Assembly (NCBI GenBank): GCA_018712915.1
Contig: DVGC01000028.1
Coordinates: 1-55,570 of the forward strand
Source of the DNA: Candidatus Copromonas faecavium (nom. illeg.)
GTDB taxonomy: Bacteria; Bacillota; Clostridia; Lachnospirales; Lachnospiraceae
Direction: 5' to 3'
DNA length: 55,570 nucleotides
Shown here: piece after piece, positions 44,369 to 54,242 of the stretch
Position numbering within the stretch: the first letter of the stretch is position 1
Layout: each line of letters opens with the position of its first letter
Notes under the pieces: model-generated
Databases searched by the model: none
Told to the model about the DNA's origin: nothing
What the model saw: the letters and a program-made list of their open reading frames with translations, nothing else
Translations under genes and position numbers: made by a program

Positions 44369-46119
44369 ACATTACGATAGACGGAAACCGGTTATCGGTA
44401 AAAGAAAACACGACGATTATGGAAGCTGCCGCCCAGTGCGGGATTCCCATTCCAAAGCTGTGCTATTTAAAGGGGATTAATGAAATTGCCGCCTGCCGGG
44501 TCTGCGTCGTGGAGGTAGAGGGGAAGGAGCGGCTGGTGACTTCCTGCAACAACCTGGCGGAAGAAGGAATGGTCATTCATACCAACAGCCCCAAGGTAAG
44601 AAACCACAGGCGCAATACGGTTCAGCTGATTCTGTCCCAGCATGATGTGGACTGCGTGGTCTGTCCCAGGAGCGGCAACTGCAGCCTTCAGGACATCGCA
44701 AGAGATCTGAATATCCTGGATATTCCTTTTAAGAAGGAACCGGAGTACCGGGCATGGAATAAAGATTTTCCGCTGATCCGCAAGTCGGAAAAATGTATTA
44801 AATGTATGAGGTGCGTTCAGATCTGCGATAAGGTCCAGGGACTGGGAATCTGGGATGTGGAAGGAACCGGTTCCCGTACCACGATTAATGTATCCGGCCT
44901 GAAAACCATTGAGAATGCGGCCTGCTCCCTCTGCGGACAGTGCATTACTCACTGCCCGGTGGGGGCGCTGACGGAACGGGATGATACGGAAAAGGTCTGG
45001 TCGGCCATTGAGGATCCGGATAAAATCGTTGTGGCCCAGGTGGCTCCGGCAGTTCGTGCAGCCTGGGGTGAGGAGTTGGGACTGGCGGTAAAGGATGCCA
45101 CCATCGGAAAAATTTTTGATGCGTTAAAGAGAATGGGCGTAGATTACGTGTTTGACACGGTATTCTCCGCGGATTTAACGATTATGGAAGAGGGAACGGA
45201 ATTTCTCAAACGGTTTACTTCCGGTGAATTGAAGGAACGTCCCATGTTTACTTCCTGCTGTCCCGGATGGGTCCGCTTTGCTAAGAGCCAGTTTCCGCAG
45301 ATGGTGAAATACTTATCCACGGCAAAATCACCTCAGCAGATGTTTGGTGCGGTGATGAAAACGTATTTTGCGGAAAAGATCGGAGTGGATCCGGAGAAGA
45401 TTTATACGCTGTCCATCATGCCCTGCGTGGCCAAGAAAGGTGAGCGGGAGATGGAGCTTTATTACGGTGAGTATGCGGGCCATGACATCGATGCGGTACT
45501 TACCACAAGGGAGCTTGCGAAGATGATCCGTGCTGCCCACATCAGTCCATCCACCTTAAAGGATATCGAAAGCGACAGCCCCATGAAGGACGGAACGGGA
45601 GCCGGAGTCATATTCGGAGCTACCGGAGGCGTAATGGAGGCGGCTTTGCGGACGGCCTACTATTTAATAAAGAAGGAAAATCCGCCGGCAGACGCATTTA
45701 AGGCGGTGCGAAGCCGTGGGTTTAATGCCAATGACGGTGTTCAGGAAGCGGAGTTTACGATTGACGATGTTACGGTTCGGACGGCCGTAGTCAGCGGACT
45801 TGGAAACACCAGACGGCTGCTGAAGCAGATTGAACGGGGAGAGGTCCATTATGACTTTGTGGAGGTTATGGCCTGTCCCGGCGGCTGCGTAGGCGGAGGC
45901 GGTCAGCCCATTCATGATGGAGAGGAACGGGCCTTTGAGCGCGGCAAACGGCTTTATTATCTGGATCAGCATGCGGACATCCGTTACTCCCATGATAACC
46001 CCGATATTCAGAAGCTTTACGGCGAGTATTTCGGAACGCCCATGTCCTACCGTGCCCATATGCTGCTTCATACGGAGCATACTTTGGCAGGCAGGAGCCA
46101 TGAGGCCGGGGAAGATTAA
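44362..46119 (+). CDS. [FeFe] hydrogenase, group A catalytic subunit
   Basis: This 585-residue enzyme interconverts protons and H2. It has an N-terminal [2Fe-2S] domain with Cys34, 45, 48 and 62, then the His-ligated cluster region HDVDCVVCPRSGNC, and two [4Fe-4S] clusters (CIKCMRCVQICD, CSLCGQCITHCPVG). The H-cluster motifs are TSCCPGW (Cys299/Cys300), MPCVAKKGERE (Cys355) and EVMACPGGCVGGGGQP (Cys505/Cys509). Cluster content and size resemble the well-known clostridial CpI. L2 has Val where Thr is usual. It is coupled to the GltD-like subunit, which places it with the glutamate-synthase-linked (A2-like) hydrogenases. The HydEFG maturation genes are not in the window. Confidence 0.95.
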   Translation: MVNITIDGNRLSVKENTTIMEAAAQCGIPIPKLCYLKGINEIAACRVCVVEVEGKERLVTSCNNLAEEGMVIHTNSPKVRNHRRNTVQLILSQHDVDCVVCPRSGNCSLQDIARDLNILDIPFKKEPEYRAWNKDFPLIRKSEKCIKCMRCVQICDKVQGLGIWDVEGTGSRTTINVSGLKTIENAACSLCGQCITHCPVGALTERDDTEKVWSAIEDPDKIVVAQVAPAVRAAWGEELGLAVKDATIGKIFDALKRMGVDYVFDTVFSADLTIMEEGTEFLKRFTSGELKERPMFTSCCPGWVRFAKSQFPQMVKYLSTAKSPQQMFGAVMKTYFAEKIGVDPEKIYTLSIMPCVAKKGEREMELYYGEYAGHDIDAVLTTRELAKMIRAAHISPSTLKDIESDSPMKDGTGAGVIFGATGGVMEAALRTAYYLIKKENPPADAFKAVRSRGFNANDGVQEAEFTIDDVTVRTAVVSGLGNTRRLLKQIERGEVHYDFVEVMACPGGCVGGGGQPIHDGEERAFERGKRLYYLDQHADIRYSHDNPDIQKLYGEYFGTPMSYRAHMLLHTEHTLAGRSHEAGED

Positions 46120-46124
46120 GAATT

Positions 46125-46201
46125 TCCTGGGAAATTGCTGGAAAATTGCCAGGAAATCCTTGGGAAATTCCCGGTAAATTCCCGGCAAACTTCCGGGTTA
46201 A
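46125..46201 (+). repeat. Seven-copy degenerate 11-bp tandem repeat after the hydrogenase
   Basis: Seven consecutive 11-base units start five bases after the hydrogenase stop: tcctgggaaat, tgctggaaaat, tgccaggaaat, ccttgggaaat, tcccggtaaat, tcccggcaaac, ttccgggttaa. No coding role is seen. Confidence 0.85.
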
Positions 46202-46292
46202 AAAGCCGGTTTTCATGGGACGGGGCCTGCCTCGGCCATGATATGTCGGAGAAGCATCCGGAAAACCACAGAATGACAGAAAGTTACAGAAA

Positions 46293-46354
46293 AGCAGAGC
46301 GGAAGCAGGCGGAGGAAACAGTATTTCTCTGCCTGCCGGGCCGGTCTGCTTTTT
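46293..46354 (+). terminator. Probable terminator of the hydrogenase operon
   Basis: AGCAGA (46293-46298) pairs with TCTGCT (46345-46350), extended inside by GCAGGC/GCCTGC, and is followed by TTTTT. The stem is long but imperfect. After it, ctgacatttg-like units recur three times (46360-46392). Confidence 0.6.
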
Positions 46355-46406
46355 GCCCTGCCTGACATTTGCGCTGACATTTGCCTGACATTCAAGCGGC
46401 ATCCTC

Positions 46407-46435
46407 TTGCCACACAAAGAAAAAACTGATAAAAT
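46407..46435 (+). promoter_or_regulatory. Promoter of pth-mfd
   Basis: TTGCCA at 46407-46412, 17 bases, TAAAAT at 46430-46435. The expected RNA starts near 46442 and would carry the hairpin GGGGCT/AGCCCC (46446-46467) at its very 5' end. Confidence 0.7.
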
Positions 46436-46445
46436 GAATTACCCA

Positions 46446-46467
46446 GGGGCTGTGTATACAGAGCCCC
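46446..46467 (+). other. 5'-terminal hairpin of the pth transcript
   Basis: GGGGCT (46446-46451) pairs with AGCCCC (46462-46467) around a TGTATACA core. There is no T run, so it is not a terminator. It lies within a few bases of the predicted RNA 5' end and may protect it from decay. Confidence 0.5.
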
Positions 46468-46534
46468 TTAAGTGCGTGCCGCAAAGACTGGCGGCCGGAA
46501 CGTGTGACTTTGCATAAAGGAGAAGATTAGGAAT

Positions 46535-47116
46535 ATGTTAATCATAGCAGGACTCGGGAATCCGGGAAGAGAGTATGAGAATACGCGGCATAATGCCGGT
46601 TTTATGGTCCTGGACGCATTGGCAGACAAGCTGGGAGCAGATATTTCCGAGCGGAAACACAAGGCGCTGTGCGGGAAGGCCGTTATTGGCGGGCAGAAGG
46701 TGATTCTTTTGAAGCCTCAGACCTATATGAATTCCAGCGGGGAAAGCATCCGGGCTGCGGCCGATTACTACAAGGTGGCGCCGGAGGATATTCTGGTGAT
46801 TTACGATGACATCAGCCTGGCACCGGGGCAGCTCCGGATTCGGGCCAAGGGCAGCGCCGGAGGTCATAATGGAATTAAGAGTATCATTGCCCACCTGGGA
46901 ACACAGGAATTTCCCCGTGTGAAGGTGGGAATCGGAGAAAAGCCGCCGAGAATGGATCTGGCGGATTATGTGCTGGGCCATTTTTCGGAAGGAGAAAAGC
47001 GGATCATGGCGGACGCGGTGAAAGAGGCGGCGGACGCAGTCTGTGAGATTGTCAATATGGGGATCGAGCAGGCCATGAATGACCATAACCGGAAGAAGAG
47101 CGAGGGGCAGCAGTAG
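46535..47116 (+). CDS. pth: Peptidyl-tRNA hydrolase
   Basis: Pth releases tRNA from peptidyl-tRNA that drops off ribosomes. The 193-residue protein has the family opening MLIIAGLGNPGREYENTRHN with Asn and the catalytic His in NTRHNAGF, then LLKPQTYMNSSGESI, IYDDISLAPG and GSAGGHNGIKSI. It ends with a charged tail. Start ATG 46535 with AAAGGAGAAG upstream. The order pth-mfd is common in Firmicutes, and mfd starts 61 bases later. Confidence 0.97.
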   Translation: MLIIAGLGNPGREYENTRHNAGFMVLDALADKLGADISERKHKALCGKAVIGGQKVILLKPQTYMNSSGESIRAAADYYKVAPEDILVIYDDISLAPGQLRIRAKGSAGGHNGIKSIIAHLGTQEFPRVKVGIGEKPPRMDLADYVLGHFSEGEKRIMADAVKEAADAVCEIVNMGIEQAMNDHNRKKSEGQQ

Positions 47117-47177
47117 GGCCAGGGAGAAGGCCGGAAAGACAGAGCGATATGGAGCAGAAGGCAGGAAGGTGGAACGG

Positions 47178-50100
47178 ATGGGTGAAATTTTTGCAAATCC
47201 ATTGATGGAGCTGGCGGAATATGTGGACATGAAACAGGCGCTGGAGCGGGGAAAGGGACCGGTTCAGGCCAGCGGGGTGACAGATTCCCAGAAGGTTCAT
47301 GTGATGCATGAGCTGTCGGCAGGGACTCCCTGGAAGTTAGTTGTAACTTACGACGATACGAGGGCCAGGGAAATTTATGAGGACTTCTGCTATTTTGAGA
47401 AAAACACATGGCTTTATCCGGCCAGAGACCTGCTGTTTTACAGTTCTGATATCCATGGAAACCTGCTGACCAGGGAGCGGCTCCAGGTGTTCCGCCATCT
47501 TCTGGAGGATGAAGGCGGCGTGGTGGTAACAACTGTGGACGGACTGATGGACCATCTCCTTCCGCTTCATCTGCTGGAGGAAGCATGCCTGACGGTGGAA
47601 GCCGGAATGGTTCTGGACATTGACATGGTGAAAGAACGGCTTTCTTCCATGGGATATGAACGGATGGGACAGGTGGACGGCATGGGCCAGTTTTCCATCC
47701 GCGGCGGAATCATTGATATTTTCCCTCTGACTGAGGAGCTGCCGGTGCGGATCGAGCTCTGGGGCGACGAGGTGGACTCCATCCGCAGCTTTGATGCGGA
47801 AAGTCAGCGCTCCATCCAGCAGATGGATTCTGTGAAGATTTATCCGGCAGCAGAAATGGTTCTGTCAAAAGAGCGGCTGGAAGATGGAATCGAGCAGATT
47901 GAAAAAGATGGAAAGAAACAGGAGAAAGCCTTCCGGAATGAAGGAAAATTGGAGGAGGCTCACCGGATCAAAACCGGAGTGGCCGAGCTTTGCGAGGCGT
48001 TAAAAGAGGGCTTTGACATCCAGAAGGACGGATATATCCGGTATTTCTGCCGGGAGACAGTTTCCTTTCTGGACTATATGAAGCAGGCCGGGAACAAGGG
48101 ATTGATGGTGTTCCTGGATGAACCTCAGAGAATGCAGGAAAAGGCGGAAACTGTGGAAACGGAATTCCGGGAGAGCATGATGCACCGTCTGGAGAAAGGT
48201 TATCTTCTGCCTGGACAGGCGGACCTGCTCTTTTCTGCAAAACAGGTGATGGCAGACCTTCAGATACCGTATTCCGTTTATATGACGGGGCTGGAACAGC
48301 GCCTTCCGGGAATGACCGTTAAGGAAAAGTACAGCCTGACCGGAAAGAATGTAAACTCCTATCAAAACGGATTTGAGATGCTGATCAAGGACCTGAAGCG
48401 GTGGAGGAAAGAGGGGTACCGGGTGGTGCTTCTTTCTGCTTCCCGTACCAGAGCCAGCCGCCTGGCCGGGGATTTGAGGGAATACGATCTTCTTGCCTAC
48501 TGTCCGGAGGATGCAGGCCGGCCTGTAAAGCCAGGAGAAATCCTGGTTACTTACGGAAAGCTTCATAAAGGGTTTGAGTATCCGCTGATTAAGTTTGTGG
48601 TCATAACCGAAGGCGACATGTTCGGGACGGACCAGAAAAAGAAAAAGCGCAGGCGGTACCATTATGAGGGAAAGAAAATCAGCAGCTTTTCCGATCTGTC
48701 CGTGGGCGATTACGTGGTTCATGAAAATCATGGTCTGGGAATTTACCGGGGAATCGAGAAAATTGAGCAGGATCATGTGATAAAGGACTACATTAAAGTC
48801 GAGTATGCGGATGGCGGCAATCTCTACCTTCCGGCCACCAGACTGGACGGGATTCAGAAATATGCCGGTTCGGATGCCAAAGCTCCCAAGCTTAATAAGC
48901 TGGGAGGAGCGGAGTGGGGCCGCACCAAGACAAGAGTCCGCACAGCCGTACGGGAGATTGCGAAGGAGCTGGTGGAGCTTTATGCGGCCAGGCAGGATGC
49001 CGAAGGATTTCAGTATGGGCCGGACACCGTCTGGCAGAAGGAATTTGAGGAGATGTTTCCTTATGAGGAGACAGAGGACCAGCTGGAGGCCATCGAAGAA
49101 ACCAAGCATGACATGGAGAGCAGGAAAATCATGGACCGGCTCATCTGCGGCGATGTGGGCTACGGAAAGACGGAAATTGCCCTGCGGGCGGCATTTAAGG
49201 CGGTTCAGGAGGGAAAGCAGGCGGTTTATCTGGTTCCCACTACGATCCTGGCCCAGCAGCATTACAACACATTCATTCAGCGGATGAAAGACTTTCCTGT
49301 GCGGGTGGATCTGATGTCCCGGTTCCGCACGCCCGCGGAGGTCAAAAAGACGCTGGAAGGATTGAAAAAAGGCTTTGTTGATATCGTGATTGGCACGCAC
49401 CGGGTGCTGTCAAAGGATGTGGAATTTAAGGATCTGGGTCTTCTCATCATCGACGAGGAGCAGCGGTTTGGTGTGGCTCATAAGGAAAAAATCAAGCAGC
49501 TGAAGCAGAATGTGGATGTGCTGACGCTGACGGCCACGCCGATTCCCAGGACGCTTCATATGAGCCTCATTGGAATCCGGGATATGAGCGTTCTGGAGGA
49601 GCCGCCTGTGGACCGGGTACCCATTCAGACGTATGTGATGGAGTATAATGATGAGATGGTAAGAGAGGCCATTCACCGGGAGCTGGCCCGGGGCGGTCAG
49701 GTGTACTATGTATACAATCGCGTCAACAACATTGATGAGATTACCAATCATGTGGCGTCTCTGGTGCCGGAGGCCACAGTGGCGTTCGCCCATGGACAGA
49801 TGCATGAGCGGGAGCTGGAACGGATTATGCTGGATTTCGTCAATGGGGATATTGACGTTCTGGTTTCTACGACCATCATTGAAACGGGCCTGGATATTCC
49901 CAATGCCAATACCATGATCATTCATGATGCGGATCGGCTGGGACTGTCTCAGCTTTACCAGATCCGGGGACGGATTGGCCGCTCCAACAGGACATCCTAT
50001 GCATTTTTAATGTATAAAAGAGATAAGCTCCTAAAAGAGGAGGCAGAAAAGCGCCTTCAGGCCATCCGGGAATTTACGGAGCTGGGTTCCGGCATCAAGA

Positions 50101-50729
50101 TTGCCATGCGGGATCTGGAGATCCGCGGCGCCGGCAACATTCTGGGCGCGGAGCAGCATGGCCATATGGAAGCGGTGGGATATGACCTGTACTGCAAGAT
50201 GCTCAATGAGGCCGTTCTGGCTCTGAAGGGAGAGCGGGAAGAGGAAGAGCAGTTTGAGACGGTGGTGGACTGCGATATCGATGCCTTTATTCCTGACGGT
50301 TATATTAAGAACGAGTATTTGAAGCTGGATGTATACAAGCGGATTTCTGCCATTGAAACGGACGATGAGTATATGGATATGCAGGACGAGCTGATAGACC
50401 GGTTCGGAGATATTCCTCAGCCTGTGGACAATCTGCTGAAGGTGGCGGAGCTTAAGGCCATGGCTCACCGGGCCTTCGTGACCGAAGTGGACATTAACCG
50501 GCAGGAAATCCGGATGGAGCTGTTCCCCCGTGCCCGGCTGGATACGGCCAAAATCCCTGCCTTTGTGGCGGAGTATAAGAATGAAATGCGCCTGGTGCCT
50601 GGCGAAAAACCGGTGATTTTCTATCAGGACAAGAGACGGAAGAACAAAAGCTGCGAACCCATGATGGAGCGGGCCAAGGAGATTATTGGAAAGCTGTCCG
50701 GATTGGTGGTGGAGAGGAAGGTAGGGTAG
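47178..50729 (+). CDS. mfd: Transcription-repair coupling factor Mfd
   Basis: Mfd removes RNA polymerase stalled at DNA damage and recruits UvrABC. The 1183 residues show the UvrB-like N-terminal module ([14 protein letters not shown]), the RNA-polymerase-interacting CarD-like domain ([18 protein letters not shown]), the RecG-like helicase motor with Walker [29 protein letters not shown] and [12 protein letters not shown], the TRG region, and the C-terminal domain near [13 protein letters not shown]. The start is ATG 47178 after GGAAGGTGG. The frame from 47079 runs back into pth without a ribosome site. Full length for the family. Confidence 0.97.
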   Translation: MGEIFANPLMELAEYVDMKQALERGKGPVQASGVTDSQKVHVMHELSAGTPWKLVVTYDDTRAREIYEDFCYFEKNTWLYPARDLLFYSSDIHGNLLTRERLQVFRHLLEDEGGVVVTTVDGLMDHLLPLHLLEEACLTVEAGMVLDIDMVKERLSSMGYERMGQVDGMGQFSIRGGIIDIFPLTEELPVRIELWGDEVDSIRSFDAESQRSIQQMDSVKIYPAAEMVLSKERLEDGIEQIEKDGKKQEKAFRNEGKLEEAHRIKTGVAELCEALKEGFDIQKDGYIRYFCRETVSFLDYMKQAGNKGLMVFLDEPQRMQEKAETVETEFRESMMHRLEKGYLLPGQADLLFSAKQVMADLQIPYSVYMTGLEQRLPGMTVKEKYSLTGKNVNSYQNGFEMLIKDLKRWRKEGYRVVLLSASRTRASRLAGDLREYDLLAYCPEDAGRPVKPGEILVTYGKLHKGFEYPLIKFVVITEGDMFGTDQKKKKRRRYHYEGKKISSFSDLSVGDYVVHENHGLGIYRGIEKIEQDHVIKDYIKVEYADGGNLYLPATRLDGIQKYAGSDAKAPKLNKLGGAEWGRTKTRVRTAVREIAKELVELYAARQDAEGFQYGPDTVWQKEFEEMFPYEETEDQLEAIEETKHDMESRKIMDRLICGDVGYGKTEIALRAAFKAVQEGKQAVYLVPTTILAQQHYNTFIQRMKDFPVRVDLMSRFRTPAEVKKTLEGLKKGFVDIVIGTHRVLSKDVEFKDLGLLIIDEEQRFGVAHKEKIKQLKQNVDVLTLTATPIPRTLHMSLIGIRDMSVLEEPPVDRVPIQTYVMEYNDEMVREAIHRELARGGQVYYVYNRVNNIDEITNHVASLVPEATVAFAHGQMHERELERIMLDFVNGDIDVLVSTTIIETGLDIPNANTMIIHDADRLGLSQLYQIRGRIGRSNRTSYAFLMYKRDKLLKEEAEKRLQAIREFTELGSGIKIAMRDLEIRGAGNILGAEQHGHMEAVGYDLYCKMLNEAVLALKGEREEEEQFETVVDCDIDAFIPDGYIKNEYLKLDVYKRISAIETDDEYMDMQDELIDRFGDIPQPVDNLLKVAELKAMAHRAFVTEVDINRQEIRMELFPRARLDTAKIPAFVAEYKNEMRLVPGEKPVIFYQDKRRKNKSCEPMMERAKEIIGKLSGLVVERKVG

Positions 50730-50831
50730 GGAAGAGAAGGTTAATTTTGAATTCACAGTAAGTGTAGGTATTTACCAAAGCTGGAAAAACCTAGGGAAAT
50801 TAATAAATTTTTAAAGGATTGTCAAAATTTT

Positions 50832-50875
50832 GCAACGTCGTGAAAGTTGCGTGAATAGGTAATCAGTGTTATACT
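50832..50875 (+). promoter_or_regulatory. Promoter of the polysaccharide locus with overlapping inverted repeat
   Basis: TTGCGT at 50847-50852, 17 bases, then TATACT at 50870-50875. GCAAC (50832-50836) and GTTGC (50846-50850) form an inverted repeat over the -35, a possible operator. The leader from about 50882 to 51281 is some 400 bases of AT-rich DNA. I see no terminator or known riboswitch in it, only short frames such as a 12-codon one at 50911-50949 (after GGAAGGAAAG) and fragments near 51111-51235. Confidence 0.55.
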
Positions 50876-51281
50876 ATATTTGGTTTTCACAGCAAGTGGA
50901 AGGAAAGTGTATGGTGGAAATTGAGAATAGAGGCGAACAGTATCTTTAAAGGCGTTAGTCATAGAGAAGTTTGCGTTAGTTTCCGTTTTTTACACTTATA
51001 CGTTGCGTTAATGTGCTAAAGAAAAACATTTGTTTATTAGGTATGGATAATTGATACTATTGATTTACATTTTGAATTTAATAATGGCTTAGGAGAGAAC
51101 CGAAGGAATTTTGAAATTTAAAAATCATGGGATAGATATGTTTGGCTATGATATAAGAAAGGAGGAGAGGCAAAAGCGAATGTAGTAGATGACAGTTACG
51201 ATTGTGGCAACTCGTTTTTAGAAAGTGAAGGATAGTTTTAATTGCTAGCCATATAAGAAGTGAACGAATTAGGAGAAAAAT

Positions 51282-52070
51282 ATGAAATTAACAATAGCTC
51301 GATTAAAAGAATTTTGGCATTACAAAGATCTGTTAAAGCAACTTGTAATAAGAGATTTAAAACTAAAATACCGTAGAAGTTTTTTGGGATATCTTTGGAG
51401 TGTTTTAAATCCATTGTTGATTATGATTGTTATGACAGTAGTATTTTCGACAATGTTTACGAAAGATATTGAAAATTTTCCAGTTTATCTTTTTACTGGA
51501 CAAATACTTTTTAACTTTATGAATCAATCAACTCATCAAGCAATGCAATCAATTAATGGGAATGCGGCATTATTAAAAAAGTCTTATATGCCTAAATATA
51601 TATTTACTTTTTCGAAAATAACCAGCGGTTTGGTGGATTTGATTTTTTCAATGGGTGCCCTTGTAATTGTTATGCTTGCTACGGGAGCTCGTTTTAGTAA
51701 GTATAATCTTTTGTTCCCTTTTGTGCTTTTACAACTCTATGTTTTTTGCTTGGGACTTGGAATGTTTCTAGCGCAGGCAAATGTGTTTTTTCGGGATATT
51801 CAATATATTTATAATGCAGTGACAACAGCCTGGCTTTATTTGACACCGATATTTTATCCTATAGACTCTCTTCCACCCAAAGTGATGTGGTTTGTAAAAC
51901 ACTGTAATCCTATGTATTTTTATGTTGGACAATTTCGTGATGTGATATATGTTGGGAAAATACCTGGGCCGATGATTATTCTTGCTGGATGTACGACTGC
52001 TATACTGATGTTGGGAATAGGTACATGGTGTTTCTTGCGTAACCAAAACCGTTTCATTTTGTATATTTGA
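51282..52070 (+). CDS. ABC-2 type polysaccharide exporter, permease
   Basis: This 262-residue membrane protein of the Wzm/TagG family has a basic N-terminus (LVIRDLKLKYRRSFLGYLWS, the usual amphipathic entry), six hydrophobic segments, and the conserved LTPIFYPIDSLPP before the last pair. With the next gene it forms the exporter for a lipid-linked cell-surface glycan (teichoic acid, O-antigen-like or capsule). Ribosome site TAGGAG before ATG 51282. Base composition is markedly more AT-rich than upstream genes. Confidence 0.93.
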   Translation: MKLTIARLKEFWHYKDLLKQLVIRDLKLKYRRSFLGYLWSVLNPLLIMIVMTVVFSTMFTKDIENFPVYLFTGQILFNFMNQSTHQAMQSINGNAALLKKSYMPKYIFTFSKITSGLVDLIFSMGALVIVMLATGARFSKYNLLFPFVLLQLYVFCLGLGMFLAQANVFFRDIQYIYNAVTTAWLYLTPIFYPIDSLPPKVMWFVKHCNPMYFYVGQFRDVIYVGKIPGPMIILAGCTTAILMLGIGTWCFLRNQNRFILYI

Positions 52071-52086
52071 TAAATGGAGGACAAAT

Positions 52087-52845
52087 ATGGGTGAAACAAG
52101 TAGTAGGCAACTGGTTGTTGACGTTAAAGATGTTACGGTACGATTCAATTTGGCTAATCAGAAAGTTGACAATTTGAAGGAATATGTAATTAAGATGTTA
52201 AAACGGGAACTGATGTTTCAGGAATTTTTGGCATTAAAAGATGTATCGTTGCAAGTCAGAAAAGGTGAGGCATGGGGAATAATAGGCACTAATGGCTCAG
52301 GAAAATCTACATTATTGAAAGTAATTAGTGGCATTTTAAAGCCATATAAAGGAAGTGTTGACGTAAAGGGGAGTATTGCTCCATTAATAGAGCTAGGAGC
52401 GGGATTCGATGGTGATATGACAGCACGCGAAAATATTTTCTTAAATGGATGCGTACTGGGGCATTCTGAGAAATATATGAAAGAGCATTTTGATGAGATT
52501 GTGGATTTTGCTGAGTTATGGGATTTTCTTGATTCGCCCATTAAGAATTATTCATCAGGTATGAAAGCACGATTGGGATTTGCAGTAGCAACTACAGTGA
52601 AACCGCAAATTTTAATTGTTGATGAAATCCTTGCTGTGGGTGATTATAAGTTTCGAAAAAAATGTGAGAAAAGAATGAATGAAATGTTAAGCAATGGGGT
52701 GACATTATTGTATGTATCACATTCGCTTAACGATATCAAAAACATGTGTAGTCATGCGTTATGGCTGGACAAGGGTAGTGTGGTTATGCAGGGAAAAGCG
52801 GATGGCGTATGTGAAGCTTATCTGGAAGCGCAAGAAAGTAACTGA
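52087..52845 (+). CDS. ABC-type polysaccharide exporter, ATPase
   Basis: This 252-residue ATPase of the Wzt/TagH family has Walker A GTNGSGKST, the family-typical IAPLIELGAGFDGDMTARENI, signature YSSGMKARLGFAVA, Walker B ILIVDEILAVGD and the H-loop YVSHSLNDI. It has no C-terminal carbohydrate-binding domain, unlike long Wzt proteins, so export is probably of the TagGH type that does not read a terminal sugar. It lies 16 bases after the permease gene, with TGGAGG as ribosome site. Confidence 0.95.
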   Translation: MGETSSRQLVVDVKDVTVRFNLANQKVDNLKEYVIKMLKRELMFQEFLALKDVSLQVRKGEAWGIIGTNGSGKSTLLKVISGILKPYKGSVDVKGSIAPLIELGAGFDGDMTARENIFLNGCVLGHSEKYMKEHFDEIVDFAELWDFLDSPIKNYSSGMKARLGFAVATTVKPQILIVDEILAVGDYKFRKKCEKRMNEMLSNGVTLLYVSHSLNDIKNMCSHALWLDKGSVVMQGKADGVCEAYLEAQESN

Positions 52846-52864
52846 TAAAATAGGAGGAGTGTCT

Positions 52865-54160
52865 GTGAAGATAGCGGTTGCAGGAACGGGATATGTTGGG
52901 TTGGTGACAGGAGTATGTTTAGCAGAGCATGGTCATCAAGTTGTTTGTGTTGATATTGATGAGAAAAAATTAGAGATGATGCGTTTGGGAAAAAGTCCTA
53001 TTTATGAAGAAGGGCTAGAGGAATTGATGACTCAAAACGCATCGCGTCTTACATATACTACAGATTATGTAAATGCATATCGAAATGCTCAGGTTATATT
53101 TATTGGCGTTGGCACACCAGAAAAAAGTGATGGTTCAGCAAATTTGCAGTATGTTTACCAGGTAGCAGAGCAGATTGCATTGTCTGTGGAGAATAATTGT
53201 GTAGTTGTGATAAAATCTACAGTACCTATAGGGACCAATGATAAAGTAGAAGAATACATAAAAAATCATCTTAAACATGACGTTGTTGTGGAAGTTGCTT
53301 CGAATCCAGAGTTTTTATCACAAGGAACGGCAGTGCGAGACACGTTACATGCGTCGCGAATTATAATAGGCACAGAAACGGAACGAGCTAAACAAATATT
53401 GCTAGATGTATATAAGGAATTTGATGCACCAATTTTAACTCTTGGGCGTAGATCAGCAGAAATGGTTAAATATGCATCTAATGATTTCCTTGCATTAAAA
53501 ATATCATATATTAACGAGATCGCTAATTTATGTGAGATTGTAGGTGCAAACATTGATGAAGTGGCTGAAGGAATGGGATATGATGAAAGAATTGGGAAAA
53601 AATTTCTTAAAGCTGGAATCGGATATGGGGGATCATGCTTTCCCAAAGATACAAAAGCGCTTTCTTGGTTAGCTTCTTTTAACGATTATGAACTAAAAAC
53701 TGTCAAAGCAGCCATAGAGGTAAATGAACAGCAAAAACTGAAATTGTTAAAGAAAGCACGGCGATATTATGAAAGTTTCCGCGGCAAGACAGTTACTGTA
53801 TTGGGGCTGACTTTTAAACCGGGAACTGATGATTTGCGAGAGGCTCCTAGTTTAATAAATGTTCCATTACTAATTGAAGAGGGGGCAGTTGTTAAAGTAT
53901 GGGATCCAATTGGGAAAGAGAATTTCCGCAAATTATTTAAAGATTCAGTTGAATATTGTGTAAGTATTGAGGATGCTTTGAAGAGTAGTGACCTGTGTAT
54001 GATCTTTACAGAGTGGGATGACGTTAAGAATTTAAATATAGAAACTTACAAGAAATTGATGAACAATGCAATAGTACTTGATGGACGCAATTGCTATACA
54101 TCTGAATCTATTGCAAAAATGCGAGAACAAAAAATTACTTATGAGTCAATAGGAAGATAA
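52865..54160 (+). CDS. ugd: UDP-glucose 6-dehydrogenase
   Basis: This enzyme oxidises UDP-glucose to UDP-glucuronate with two NAD+, giving a precursor for acidic surface glycans. The 431-residue product has the Rossmann motif VAGTGYVGLVTG, VIKSTVPIGT, NPEFLSQG, the catalytic Cys in GYGGSCFPKDT, GLTFKPGTDDLREAPS and the C-terminal domain. The start is GTG 52865, seven bases after AGGAGG; the frame further upstream lies inside the ATPase gene. A UDP-N-acetylmannosamine dehydrogenase is possible but less likely given the length and motifs. Confidence 0.92.
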   Translation: MKIAVAGTGYVGLVTGVCLAEHGHQVVCVDIDEKKLEMMRLGKSPIYEEGLEELMTQNASRLTYTTDYVNAYRNAQVIFIGVGTPEKSDGSANLQYVYQVAEQIALSVENNCVVVIKSTVPIGTNDKVEEYIKNHLKHDVVVEVASNPEFLSQGTAVRDTLHASRIIIGTETERAKQILLDVYKEFDAPILTLGRRSAEMVKYASNDFLALKISYINEIANLCEIVGANIDEVAEGMGYDERIGKKFLKAGIGYGGSCFPKDTKALSWLASFNDYELKTVKAAIEVNEQQKLKLLKKARRYYESFRGKTVTVLGLTFKPGTDDLREAPSLINVPLLIEEGAVVKVWDPIGKENFRKLFKDSVEYCVSIEDALKSSDLCMIFTEWDDVKNLNIETYKKLMNNAIVLDGRNCYTSESIAKMREQKITYESIGR

Positions 54161-54242
54161 AAGTAAGTTTTAGTTATATAAAATGTAGAACAAGAGACTG
54201 TGTTTGCATTTTGAATGGGGGGAGGTTTTATGGAGGTGAAGG

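Noticed and set aside
51180-51185. ATG-TAG start-stop after a strong AGGAGG in the polysaccharide leader
   Set aside because: The ribosome site is about 12-15 bases away and no downstream coupling is apparent; probably chance or part of decayed coding sequence.
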